Shown here piece after piece: positions 17,712 to 26,185 of a stretch of DNA of 64,000 nt. Below the pieces are notes generated by a model. That model was not told the origin of the DNA. It made no database searches and saw only the letters and a program-made list of their open reading frames with translations. This DNA is from an uncultured Bacteroidales bacterium (lineage in GTDB: Bacteria; Bacteroidota; Bacteroidia; Bacteroidales; Bacteroidaceae). Both the position numbers and the translations under genes were made by a program. Every line of letters begins with the position of its first letter. The stretch's first letter is position 1. The stretch covers positions 19,589-83,588 of the forward strand of contig CADCIP010000009.1 of assembly GCA_902801485.1 (NCBI GenBank). Reading direction: 5' to 3'.

Positions 17712-18878
17712 ATGAAACGAAACACTTTATGGATGCTGGCCGTCATCCTTTTTACCGGCTTTGTGATGACTTCCTGTTCGAACAACGACGACCCTGTCGT
17801 TCCGACAGACGATGTAGAGGAACAACTGAAGAAGATGACCCTCCGTGAAAAAGTGGGGCAACTGTTTTATGTACGATTAGAGTCACTCGACCCCTCTATT
17901 GAATGGACTACCTACGATGATCTAGCACAATTGAAGATATTGGAGGTGACCGAGAATATGAAAAAGATAAACAAACAATACCCCGTTGGTGGTATTATTC
18001 TATATGCATGGAACATCCAGGACGAAACACAACTGGCCCAAATTATTTCCCAAGTTCGGGCACTGAACGGAAATCCCCTGCTCTGTATTGACGAGGAAGG
18101 AGGTCGTGTATCACGTATTGCCAATAATCCGAATTTCAACGTAAAGAAATACGAGTCAATGGAGTCCATCGGCAATACGGGTGACCCACAGAACGCCTAC
18201 GAGTGCGGTAACACTATCGGCACCTATCTGAAACGCTACGGTTTCGATATTGACTTTGCGCCAGTGGCTGATGTAAACACCAACCCCGAAAACGTGATTA
18301 TCGGACCACGTGCTTTCAGCAGTGACCCAGCCGTGGCTGCTCCTATGGTTACAAGCTATCTGCAAGGTCTGAAGGATGCAGGCATAACAGGTTGTATCAA
18401 GCACTTTCCCGGTCATGGTGACACAAAGGCAGATACACATTTCGGTTACGCACAGACATTGAAAACATGGGATGAGATGGAAAAATGTGAAATGGTAACA
18501 TTCAAGGCAGGCATCGAATGGGGTTGCCAACTCATTATGACTGCACATATCGGTGCGCCAAAGGTTACAGGATCTGATATCCCAAGTACCATGTCGCCCA
18601 TCATCTTACAAGACAAGCTACGCGGAGAACTGGGTTACCAAAACATCATCATCACAGACGGTATGGAAATGGGAGCCATTACCCAGCAATACACAAGTGC
18701 CGAAGCAGCCGTAGGTAGCATACAGGCTGGCGTAGATATCGTACTTGGCCCCCGTTACTTTACTGAAGCTTTCGATGCCGTCATGGCAGCTGTAAAGAAC
18801 GGAACCATCAGCGAGGACCGCATCAATCAGAGCGTCCGCCGCATTCTGAAACTGAAGAAGAAGGGGGGAAGTTTATAG
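17712..18878 (+). CDS. GH3 beta-N-acetylhexosaminidase lipoprotein (NagZ-like)
   Basis: A 388-aa lipoprotein (signal peptide ending MTSC, followed by an acidic linker SNNDDPVVPTDD) carrying a single-domain GH3 barrel. The NagZ-type loop KHFPGHGDTKADTH provides the Asp-His acid/base dyad, and the nucleophile is expected in ITDGMEMGAI. The N-terminal LKKMTLREKVGQLF and DEEGGRVSRI motifs match the family. It should remove terminal beta-linked N-acetylhexosamine (GlcNAc) from glycans or peptidoglycan fragments at the outer membrane or in the periplasm; classical NagZ is cytosolic, so this secreted version is more likely nutritional. It has its own promoter. Convergent with the dehydrogenase gene across a repeat spacer. 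Confidence 0.9.
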   Translation: MKRNTLWMLAVILFTGFVMTSCSNNDDPVVPTDDVEEQLKKMTLREKVGQLFYVRLESLDPSIEWTTYDDLAQLKILEVTENMKKINKQYPVGGIILYAWNIQDETQLAQIISQVRALNGNPLLCIDEEGGRVSRIANNPNFNVKKYESMESIGNTGDPQNAYECGNTIGTYLKRYGFDIDFAPVADVNTNPENVIIGPRAFSSDPAVAAPMVTSYLQGLKDAGITGCIKHFPGHGDTKADTHFGYAQTLKTWDEMEKCEMVTFKAGIEWGCQLIMTAHIGAPKVTGSDIPSTMSPIILQDKLRGELGYQNIIITDGMEMGAITQQYTSAEAAVGSIQAGVDIVLGPRYFTEAFDAVMAAVKNGTISEDRINQSVRRILKLKKKGGSL

Positions 18879-19076
18879 TTGTGAGGTTTGGGTTTACAGT
18901 TTACCGTTTACAATGACCTGCGTTTGACTCCAGACTCTTGACTCCAGACTCTTGACAATTAAACTGACTCTCAACTATAAACTCCCCCTCTTGACTCTCG
19001 ACCCTTGACTCTCGACCCTTGACTCTTGACCCTTGACAATAAATGGTAAATGAGTAAATGGTAAATGAGAGACCGT
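18879..19076. repeat. Convergent spacer of 7- and 14-bp repeats (GACTCTT/GACCCTT family)
   Basis: The spacer holds two exact copies of TTGACTCCAGACTC (18924-18937 and 18938-18951), then heptamers GACTCTC, GACCCTT and GACTCTT in alternating order to about 19040, then AAATGGTAAATGAG twice. The 14-bp unit is the reverse complement of the units at 7722-7749. No coding potential and no standard terminator are seen. Confidence 0.92.
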
Positions 19077-20036
19077 TTAAGAAACCACATTCTGTGGAGT
19101 CCCATTTAGAAACGCTTTCACATTGGCTACGGCAATGTTCATAAGACGTTCCCTGGCTGCTTTGGTTGCCCATGCAATATGGGGGGTGATGAAGCAGTTT
19201 TGTGCTCCGATGAGGGGACTGCCCTTGCGTGGCGGTTCCTCCTCCAGCACATCAACGCCTGCAGCCATGATACGTCCTTCATTTAAAGCTTGAGCCAAAG
19301 CGGTCTCGTCAACCAAGGGACCACGGCCTGTATTAATCAGAATAGCTGTTGGTTTCATCAGGCTCAGACGTTCGGCATTCACAAGGTAGTGGGTTTCGCC
19401 GGTCAATGGACAGTGCAGGCTTAGCACATCTGCCTGGCGGAACAACTGCTCGTAACTCTCAGCTTTTTCTATCCCCATCTCTTTTAATACTTCAGGGCTC
19501 TTACTGCTATAGGCCAGCACATGCATACCGAAACTCTGTGCAATGCGTGCAGTAGCCGAACCCGTATTTCCCAGGCCGACAATGCCAAAGGTTTTGCCAT
19601 CCAACTCTATCTGTGGTGTGAGTGAGAAAGTGAAGTCTTTACATGTCTGCCACTCCCCTGTCTTAACGGCATCACTGTGCAGGGCCACACGATTGGTGAT
19701 GTTCAGCAAATGAGCCATCACCATCTGAGCAACTGACATGGTACTGTAGGCAGGAATATTCGTTACCACAATGCCATGCCTTCTGGCTGCAGGGATATCA
19801 ACTACGTTATAGCCCGTTGCCAGAACGCCAATATAACGGAGCTCGGGCATCTGGTCCATCAACTCTCCGGTGATAAGCACCTTGTTGGTCAGTATAACCT
19901 GAGCTCCCCGGGCTCGTTCCAATACATCCTGTGGAGCAGTGCGGTCATAAACTGTCAGTTCGCCCAACTGCTTCAGGCCGTCCCATGACAAATCGCCCGG
20001 GTTGGCTGCATACCCGTCTAATTCTACTATTTTCAT
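19077..20036 (-). CDS. NAD-dependent D-2-hydroxyacid dehydrogenase (glycerate dehydrogenase-like)
   Basis: A 319-aa cytoplasmic oxidoreductase that interconverts D-2-hydroxyacids and 2-oxoacids with NAD(H). The Rossmann fingerprint is GIVGLGNTGSATARIA. The catalytic Arg is in NTGRGPLVDE, the Glu in VDVLEEEPP and the His in ITPHIAWAT. The sequence style (DGYAANPGDLSWDGL at the N-terminus) matches annotated glycerate/hydroxypyruvate dehydrogenases in Bacteroidales, but the substrate is inferred. It appears to be a single-gene unit: the region upstream (20040-20143) is a repeat spacer and the downstream side converges with the NagZ-like gene. Confidence 0.88.
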   Translation of the reverse strand: MKIVELDGYAANPGDLSWDGLKQLGELTVYDRTAPQDVLERARGAQVILTNKVLITGELMDQMPELRYIGVLATGYNVVDIPAARRHGIVVTNIPAYSTMSVAQMVMAHLLNITNRVALHSDAVKTGEWQTCKDFTFSLTPQIELDGKTFGIVGLGNTGSATARIAQSFGMHVLAYSSKSPEVLKEMGIEKAESYEQLFRQADVLSLHCPLTGETHYLVNAERLSLMKPTAILINTGRGPLVDETALAQALNEGRIMAAGVDVLEEEPPRKGSPLIGAQNCFITPHIAWATKAARERLMNIAVANVKAFLNGTPQNVVS

Positions 20037-20091
20037 TATATACGTTTATGAGTTGTTTAGGTTTGCAGGTTAATGGCTTATGGGCTTAGTA

Positions 20092-20130
20092 GGTTAAGAG
20101 GTTAAGAGATTCCCGCCGACAAAAACGGCG
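20092..20130 (-). repeat. CCCGCCG-type hairpin element, copy 2 (terminator candidate for the methyltransferase gene)
   Basis: CCCGCCG (20112-20118) and CGGCGGG (20125-20131) form a perfect 7-bp stem around a short A-rich loop, 13 bp past the stop of the minus-strand methyltransferase gene. On the plus strand it is preceded by GGTTAAGAGGTTAAGAGATT. It is nearly the same as the element at 11255-11291, including the TTAAGAG flank. Confidence 0.7.
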
Positions 20131-20143
20131 GGCTCTGTTATTA

Positions 20144-20965
20144 TTATTCACTTCCCACTTTTTTCAGCTCCCAGAACGCGATGCTCGCTGCTGCTGCCAC
20201 ATTCAGCGAGTCAACATTGTTAAACATGGGGATGCGAACCACATAGTCAGCGGCATCAATGGTGGCTTGCGGCAAGCCCTCGCCCTCTGTTCCCATGATG
20301 ATGGCCAAGCGGTCCGTTGACTTCAACTTAGGATCATCGATATCTATATTGTCGTCCCTAAGTGCCATCGCCGCTGTCTTGAAACCCAAGTCATTCAATT
20401 GCTGCAAGCCTTCTACTCCTGTTGGGATCCACGTCCAGGGAACCAAGAAGACGCTTCCCATGGAAACCCTGACAGAACGACGGTTCAATGGGTCGCAGGC
20501 ATCTTCGGTCATTAGCACAGCATCCATGCCCAGCGCAGCCGCTGCACGGAAAATCGCTCCTATGTTGGTTGTATCACACACACTATGCACCACCACAACC
20601 CTACGGGCATCCTTCAGGACTTCTGCAAGCGAACGTGGAGCCGGCCGGTGCATGGCACAGAGCACACCACGCGTCAGCGTGTAGCCAGTCAGGCTGGCGA
20701 GCAGATCGCGCGATCCGGTATAAACAGGAGTATCCTCAGAAACGGTTCCCAGAATCTCCTTGGCATCGCCCTCGATATGTTTCTCTTCGCACAAAAACGA
20801 CTGCGGCACATATCCCGCCTCCAGCGCCACCTTTATCACCTTTGGACTTTCGGCGATGAATATACCCTTTTCCGGCTCCAGTCTGTTACGCAACTGTGCC
20901 TCTGTCAGCGTAGCGTATGGCGCCAGCTCAGGTGCAGTTATGTCAGTTACATTTATTCTGTTCAA
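20144..20965 (-). CDS. SpoU/TrmH-family RNA 2'-O-ribose methyltransferase
   Basis: A 273-aa SAM-dependent RNA methyltransferase of the SPOUT (trefoil knot) fold. The N-terminal substrate-binding domain (LRNRLEPEKGIFIAESPKVI) is followed by the SpoU motifs: motif 1 with TTNIGAIFRAAAALGMDAVL and the conserved Asn/Arg, motif 2 in AIIMGTEGEGLP, and motif 3 in VRIPMFNNVDSLNVAAAASI. The target may be 23S rRNA or tRNA and cannot be assigned from sequence. Its ATG overlaps the GH3 stop by 4 bp (20962-20965), so the two are translationally coupled despite having unrelated roles. Confidence 0.92.
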   Translation of the reverse strand: MNRINVTDITAPELAPYATLTEAQLRNRLEPEKGIFIAESPKVIKVALEAGYVPQSFLCEEKHIEGDAKEILGTVSEDTPVYTGSRDLLASLTGYTLTRGVLCAMHRPAPRSLAEVLKDARRVVVVHSVCDTTNIGAIFRAAAALGMDAVLMTEDACDPLNRRSVRVSMGSVFLVPWTWIPTGVEGLQQLNDLGFKTAAMALRDDNIDIDDPKLKSTDRLAIIMGTEGEGLPQATIDAADYVVRIPMFNNVDSLNVAAAASIAFWELKKVGSE

Positions 20966-23202
20966 TTCTCAACTAAGGTGAATTTCAGCTTACAGGTCAG
21001 ATTATCCGAGGCATCACCAGCCTGAGCGATAAACTCGCCCGGCTCTGCCTTCCAGTCGTTGGTCTCTTCATCCCAGAACGAAAGGGCACGCTTGTCGGTC
21101 TTCAGGGTTATGGTTCTCGTTTCACCGGGCTTCAGGGAAACCTTTTGGAATGCTTTCAGTTCCTTCACAGGACGATCCACACTGCATTTTACATCGCTGA
21201 TGTAAAGCTGTACCACATCAGTTCCCGCTCTGTTTCCCGTATTGGTAACATCTACCATGAAAGTCATAATACCGGCAGCAGTAAACGTATTTGCTGCTCT
21301 GAGGTTGCTCACCTTGAAGGTGGTATAGCTCAAGCCATGACCAAATGCAAAAGCAGGTTTCAACTTCTGCTTGTCAGTCCAACGGTATCCTACATATATG
21401 CCTTCCTTGTACTCCTCGTCGATAATCTTTTTCTCACCGTTACGCCATACGCCTGGGAACGCCTCCTCACCAAAAGAGTGGGCTCCCACCTGTTTGAGGC
21501 TCTCGTACCATGTAAATGGTAATTTACCGCCAGGATTCGTATCGCCCACCAACACGGCAGCCAATGCCTTACCTGCTTCGCTACCTAAGAACCATCCCTG
21601 CACAATAGCAGGCACCTGTTTCTTCCAAGGCATGCTGACGGCATTACCACTGATGTTTACATAAACGGTATTTTTGTTGGCAGCTGCCAGAGCTGTAATC
21701 AGATTGTCCTGTCCGTATGGCAAATCCATGGTCTTACGGTCGTGACCCTCGCAATCCTGATAGTCGCTCTTATTCAGACCACCGAATATAATCACGTAAT
21801 CGGCCTTCTTTGCCTTCTCCACTGCCTCAGCGATAAGCAACTCGGGTGAACGGTCGTCCTTCAGGTTCTGACCTGTTGTCACACCATTGTAGTTGCCGGT
21901 TACATCACCCACATAGCCACGTGCAAATTCAATCTGGCAGTTGCTACCCTTCAGACGTTCCTGCAAGCCCTGTAAGGGACTGATCTCGTGCTGTACTTTT
22001 AACGAGCTGGAACCGCCGCCTACGGTCATCATCTTGATGGCATTCTCTCCCACTACCAGAATCTTCTTGCCGACCGGGTCAATGGGTAGCACATTTCCTT
22101 CATTCTGCAGGAGTACGATGCCATCGGTAGCCACTAAACGAGCTGTAACATAATGTTCTTCATTACAGAGGAAACCATAAGGTTTCTGACGGTTCATCGT
22201 CGTACGGAAGAACGTACGGAGTACACGGCGAACCTTCTCGTCCAGTTCCTTCTCGGTATATTTACCTTCCAGAATAGCCTTCTGGTAAGGCTTAGAGAGG
22301 TAATACATATCATAAGCATTCGTGGCACCCATGGTCAAGCCGTCCGTCCAGGTACCAAACTCCATGTCCAACCCGTTCCTGACAGCCTGGTCCAAGTCGT
22401 GCGCACCGCCCCAGTCACTCACTACGACACCGTCGAAACCCCATTCCTGTTTCAGAATCATGTTCAGCGTGATGCTGTTATGGCAGTTATGCTCATCCTT
22501 ATACAGATTATATGCTCCCATGATACCCCAGGCCTTTCCTTCCTTGATAGCCGCCTCGAAGCCAGGCAGGTAAATCTCACGCAGGGCACGGTCGGAAATC
22601 TTCACATTCACCTGATGACGGTATTCTTCATCATTGTTCAGGCAGTAGTGCTTTACACAACTGGCTACACCCACACTCTGCAAACCCTGAACATAAGGTA
22701 CTACCATCTGTGAGGTAAGATAAGGATCCTCGCCCATATACTCAAAGTTACGTCCGCCTAATGGCGTACGGTATATATTGATGCCGGGTCCCAGAATCAT
22801 GCTCTTGCCGCGATAGAGTGCCTCCTCGCCCAAAGCATGACCGTACATATAAGAGAAAGTAGGATGCCAGGTAGCTGCCAGACAGGTCAGCGCCGGGAAA
22901 GCCACGCAGGAGTCGTTCGTCTGACCGGCCTGTTCCCACTCGTCCCACAGCACATCCGGACGTACGCCATGAGGACCGTCGTCCGTCCAGAAATCGGGAA
23001 ATCCCAAGCGTTTTACACCAGCGCTGGAGAATTTGCTCTGCGCATGAATCACACCGATCTTCTCGGCCAATGTCATGCGTTTCAGCGCATCTTCTACGCG
23101 TTCCTCAATGTCTTTACTCTCGTCTAAATAGATAGGTTTTGAAACTTGCGCATAGGATGTTGCACCTATGACCATTAGGCATAAAAAAAGAATTTTTTTC
23201 AT
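20962..23202 (-). CDS. Secreted GH3 beta-glucosidase/beta-xylosidase-like enzyme
   Basis: A GH3 enzyme of about 746 aa with signal peptide MKKILFLCLMVIGATSYAQ. The start was set at ATG 23202; in-frame ATGs upstream at 23214 and 23400 read through the promoter repeat and were rejected (23214 is just possible). Domains: (beta/alpha)8 barrel with FWTDDGPHGVRPD, GRNFEYMGEDP, CVKHYCLNNDE and the nucleophile in VVSDWGGAHD; an alpha/beta sandwich domain from about residue 340 (GIVLLQNEGNVLPI..KILVVGENA); and a C-terminal fibronectin III-like domain (FMVDVTNTGNRAGTDVVQLY). It should release terminal beta-glucose or beta-xylose from oligosaccharides in the periplasm. Promoter boxes sit at 23226-23256 inside the 71-bp repeat. 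Coupled to the methyltransferase gene downstream. Confidence 0.93.
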   Translation of the reverse strand: MKKILFLCLMVIGATSYAQVSKPIYLDESKDIEERVEDALKRMTLAEKIGVIHAQSKFSSAGVKRLGFPDFWTDDGPHGVRPDVLWDEWEQAGQTNDSCVAFPALTCLAATWHPTFSYMYGHALGEEALYRGKSMILGPGINIYRTPLGGRNFEYMGEDPYLTSQMVVPYVQGLQSVGVASCVKHYCLNNDEEYRHQVNVKISDRALREIYLPGFEAAIKEGKAWGIMGAYNLYKDEHNCHNSITLNMILKQEWGFDGVVVSDWGGAHDLDQAVRNGLDMEFGTWTDGLTMGATNAYDMYYLSKPYQKAILEGKYTEKELDEKVRRVLRTFFRTTMNRQKPYGFLCNEEHYVTARLVATDGIVLLQNEGNVLPIDPVGKKILVVGENAIKMMTVGGGSSSLKVQHEISPLQGLQERLKGSNCQIEFARGYVGDVTGNYNGVTTGQNLKDDRSPELLIAEAVEKAKKADYVIIFGGLNKSDYQDCEGHDRKTMDLPYGQDNLITALAAANKNTVYVNISGNAVSMPWKKQVPAIVQGWFLGSEAGKALAAVLVGDTNPGGKLPFTWYESLKQVGAHSFGEEAFPGVWRNGEKKIIDEEYKEGIYVGYRWTDKQKLKPAFAFGHGLSYTTFKVSNLRAANTFTAAGIMTFMVDVTNTGNRAGTDVVQLYISDVKCSVDRPVKELKAFQKVSLKPGETRTITLKTDKRALSFWDEETNDWKAEPGEFIAQAGDASDNLTCKLKFTLVEN

Positions 23203-23223
23203 TTGGTTATACATATTTTTGAG

Positions 23224-23294
23224 TGCAAAGTTACGATTAAGTGAGTGAAAAGCAAAAGGAAAACGAATTTTTCTTATCTTTTCCGAACGGAAGT
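23224..23294 (-). promoter_or_regulatory. GH3 promoter inside the 71-bp promoter-bearing repeat (copy B)
   Basis: On the minus strand TTTG (23253-23256) and TAACTTTG (23226-23233) are 19 bp apart. The 71-bp block aligns without gaps to 6017-6087 upstream of glyS, including CCGTTCGG and the CTCACTTA.TCGTAACTTTGCA end. A further TTAATCGTAATTTTGG stretch beyond it (23310-23325) mirrors the extra degenerate copy upstream of the glyS repeat. Confidence 0.87.
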
Positions 23295-23328
23295 GATTTT
23301 GGCCCCAGCCAAAATTACGATTAAATGC

Positions 23329-23383
23329 CTCCGATGTTCCTCCCATGTTTCTCCGATGCTCCTCCCATGCTCCTCCCATGTAC
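23329..23383. repeat. 11-bp tandem repeat, five units
   Basis: Five contiguous 11-bp units of the form CTCC(G/C)ATG(T/C)T(C/T) run from 23329 to 23383; the last ends TAC. They lie between the GH3 promoter repeat and the parC promoter. An open frame through them on the minus strand gives only repetitive sequence and is not a gene. Confidence 0.9.
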
Positions 23384-23434
23384 CTTCCGGTTATAAACAT
23401 GACCTAAGCCTGAGCTACTTTTTTCCCTTCCCGA

Positions 23435-23466
23435 TTTGGCAGTATCAAGATTTTTTACTACATTTG
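23435..23466 (+). promoter_or_regulatory. parC promoter
   Basis: TTTG at 23435-23438 and TACATTTG at 23459-23466 with 20 bp between them fit the Bacteroidetes consensus. The start codon lies 22 bp further on. It would drive parC and the three overlapping genes after it. Confidence 0.75.
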
Positions 23467-23488
23467 TCGGCAAAATAAAAATTTTCTG

Positions 23489-26185
23489 ATGATAGAGAAC
23501 GAAAATATGATGGATGGGATTACCCATCACCTTAACAAGATGTACCAAAGCTGGTTCCTGGATTACGCCTCGTATGTAATTCTGGAACGAGCCGTTCCCC
23601 ATATCGGTGACGGTTTTAAACCCGTACAGCGACGCATCATGCACTCCATGAAGCGCATGGATGACGGTCGTTACAACAAGGTGGCCAATATTGTTGGTCA
23701 CACGATGCAGTTTCACCCACACGGCGATGCCAGCATCAAGGATGCGTTGGTGCAGTTGGGCCAGAAAGACCTGCTGATTGACTGTCAGGGAAACTGGGGT
23801 AACATCATCACAGGCGATGATGCTGCAGCAGGCCGTTATATCGAGGCACGTCTGAGTAAGTTTGCCTTGGATGTGGTATTCAATCCCAAGACTACCGAGT
23901 GGAAACTCTCTTACGACGGGCGCAACAAGGAGCCTATAGCCCTGCCCGTTAAATTTCCTTTGCTGTTGGCACAGGGAGCCGAGGGTATTGCCGTAGGCCT
24001 GAACTGTAAGATTCTGCCTCATAACCTGAACGAGATATGCGATGCAGCCATCCAGTATCTGCATGGCGAGGAGTTTCATCTCTACCCCGACTTCCCCACA
24101 GGCGGCAGTATAGATGTCTCGCGTTACAACGACGGACAGCGAGGCGGCGTTGTACGTGTCCGTGCCAAGATCGAGAAGCGCGACAACAAGACGCTGGCCA
24201 TCACAGAGATTCCTTACGGCAAGACCACAGGAACGGCCAGTAAGCCCAGTACCTTTATAGAGAGCATTCTGAAGGCCAATGAGAAGGGCAAGATTAAGAT
24301 AAGAAATGTAGAAGACCTGACAGCCGACAAGGCAGAAATCCTTATCCATCTGACTCCCGGAGCCAGCAGCGACAAGACCATAGATGCCCTGTATGCCTGT
24401 ACCGACTGTGAGATCAGCATCTCGCCCAACTGCTGTGTCATCGACGAGAAGAAGCCTTGTTTCCTTTCTGTCAGCGATGTGCTGTGCAGGAACGTAGATA
24501 CTACACTGAATCTGCTGAAGCAGGAACGCCTGATCCGCAGGGGCGAACTGATGGAGGCCCTTCATTTTGCCACTTTGGAACAGATCTTTATTGAAGAGCG
24601 CATCTATAAAGACAAGCAATTTGAGAATGCCAAGACGATGGATGCTGCTTGCGAATGGATTGACGAGCGTCTGACTCCCTGGTACCCCAAGATGGTGCGC
24701 GAGGTGACAAAGGACGATATCCTGCGTCTGATGGACATCAAGATGGCCCGCATCCTGAAGTTCAACAAGGATAAGGCCGAGGAGAACATCGCCCGCATCA
24801 AGGACGAGGTGAAGCAGATAGACAAGGAACTGGCCAATATGGTAGAGGTAACCTGCGACTGGTTCCGATTCATACAAGAGAAATACGGCAAGGACCATCC
24901 GCGTCTGACGGAGATCCGCAACTTCGACAATATCAGTGCTGCCAAGGTGGTAGAGGCCAACGAGAAGCTGTACATCAACCGCGAGGAAGGCTTCATAGGA
25001 ACATCACTCAAAAAAGACGAGTTCGTATGCAACTGCTCGGACATTGACGATGTGATTGTCTTCTACAAAGACGGAACATACAAGGTGGTACGTATTGCGG
25101 AGAAACTCTTTGTGGGCGAAACAGAACGCAGCAAGGCCGAGAAGAAGAAGGCAGAGGTTATACATCTGGCCATCTTCCGTAAGAGCGACTCCCGAACTAT
25201 CTATAATGTAGTATATCGTGATGGCAAGAACGGCATCTGCTACATCAAGCGCTTTAATGTGACCAGCGTGACACGTGACCGCGAGTACGACCTGACACAA
25301 GGCAAGCCAGGCAGCAAGGTTCTGTACTTCACAGCCAACCCGAACGGCGAGGCCGAGGTAATAAAGGTCATCCTGAAACCCAACCCCAAACTGAAGCGCG
25401 TATTCTTTGACAAGGACTTCTCGGAACTGGCCATTAAGGGTCGGCAGAGTATGGGTAACATGCTGACTAAACTGGATGTGGCTCGCATTACACTGAAGAG
25501 TCACGGCATGAGTACACTGGGAGGACGCAAGGTGTGGTACGACCCGGATGTGAAACGCCTGAATTACGACGAGCAGGGTGATTACTTAGGCGAGTTCAAC
25601 AGCGGAGACCAGATTCTGGTAATACTGAAGAACGGTGATTTCTACCTGACGAACTTCGATCTGAACAACCACTTCGAGGATAACCTTCTGCGTATCGAGA
25701 AGTACAATGCCGACAAGATCTGGACAGTTGCCCTCTTTGATAAGGACCAGAGCGGTTTCCTCTATGTAAAGCGTTTCGGTATGGAGGCTACAACACGTCA
25801 TCAGAACTTCCTGGGCGAAAATCCAGACAATCAGATGCTCATCCTTACAGACGTCGCCTTCCCTCGTCTGCTGGTCACAATGGGCGGCAACGACAGTTTC
25901 CGCGAGCCCATCGAGGTGGATGCCGAAGAGTTTATTTCTGTCAAGAGCTTCAAGGCACGCGGTAAACGTGTGACAACCAATAATGTGGCCAAGGTGGAGG
26001 AACTGGAGCCTACAAGGACCCCCTCCTCAACCCTCCCCCATGAAGGGGAGGGAGAGCCCGAGGAGAATGAATCTGAAGACCCGCAGCTTCCTGAAGAGCA
26101 GGATTCTGAGGATATCTTCGAGGGTAAGAGTCAGCAGGATGTGGCAGACGAGATGAACGGGCAATTACATTTATTTGATGATTAA
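23489..26185 (+). CDS. parC: DNA topoisomerase IV subunit A
   Basis: An 898-aa type IIA topoisomerase subunit that cleaves and rejoins DNA to decatenate chromosomes together with ParE, which is not in this window. Seen: the winged-helix/breakage region FKPVQRRIMHSMKRMDDGRYNK; HPHGDASIKDALVQLGQ; the active-site tyrosine in AAGRYIEARLSKFA (about residue 118); then the tower, coiled-coil (KDKAEENIARIKDEVKQIDKEL) and a C-terminal beta-pinwheel. At the position equivalent to E. coli ParC Ser80 there is Ala (HGDAS). The last 60 residues are a very acidic tail that includes TPSSTLPHEGEGE, encoded by a palindromic element, before ending GQLHLFDD. It is first in a four-gene unit; the next ATG overlaps its stop. 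Confidence 0.95.
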   Translation: MIENENMMDGITHHLNKMYQSWFLDYASYVILERAVPHIGDGFKPVQRRIMHSMKRMDDGRYNKVANIVGHTMQFHPHGDASIKDALVQLGQKDLLIDCQGNWGNIITGDDAAAGRYIEARLSKFALDVVFNPKTTEWKLSYDGRNKEPIALPVKFPLLLAQGAEGIAVGLNCKILPHNLNEICDAAIQYLHGEEFHLYPDFPTGGSIDVSRYNDGQRGGVVRVRAKIEKRDNKTLAITEIPYGKTTGTASKPSTFIESILKANEKGKIKIRNVEDLTADKAEILIHLTPGASSDKTIDALYACTDCEISISPNCCVIDEKKPCFLSVSDVLCRNVDTTLNLLKQERLIRRGELMEALHFATLEQIFIEERIYKDKQFENAKTMDAACEWIDERLTPWYPKMVREVTKDDILRLMDIKMARILKFNKDKAEENIARIKDEVKQIDKELANMVEVTCDWFRFIQEKYGKDHPRLTEIRNFDNISAAKVVEANEKLYINREEGFIGTSLKKDEFVCNCSDIDDVIVFYKDGTYKVVRIAEKLFVGETERSKAEKKKAEVIHLAIFRKSDSRTIYNVVYRDGKNGICYIKRFNVTSVTRDREYDLTQGKPGSKVLYFTANPNGEAEVIKVILKPNPKLKRVFFDKDFSELAIKGRQSMGNMLTKLDVARITLKSHGMSTLGGRKVWYDPDVKRLNYDEQGDYLGEFNSGDQILVILKNGDFYLTNFDLNNHFEDNLLRIEKYNADKIWTVALFDKDQSGFLYVKRFGMEATTRHQNFLGENPDNQMLILTDVAFPRLLVTMGGNDSFREPIEVDAEEFISVKSFKARGKRVTTNNVAKVEELEPTRTPSSTLPHEGEGEPEENESEDPQLPEEQDSEDIFEGKSQQDVADEMNGQLHLFDD
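26016..26056 (+). repeat. Palindromic element in frame inside the parC tail
   Basis: CCCTCCCC (26031-26038) and GGGGAGGG (26045-26052) form an 8-bp perfect inverted repeat, preceded by CCCCCTCCTCAA. This resembles the C/G-rich palindromes normally found between genes, but here it is read in frame as part of the acidic ParC C-terminal tail. A similar palindrome is in the M28 gene at 38356-38390. Confidence 0.7.

Noticed and set aside
23203-23400. N-terminal extension of the GH3 gene to an ATG at 23400
   Set aside because: It translates the 11-bp repeats and the promoter repeat and would place the signal peptide 66 residues inside the protein; the promoter boxes lie within it.
23321-24898. Long open frame (525 codons) antisense to parC
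   Set aside because: Mirror of the parC catalytic region; no signal, domain or promoter supports it.
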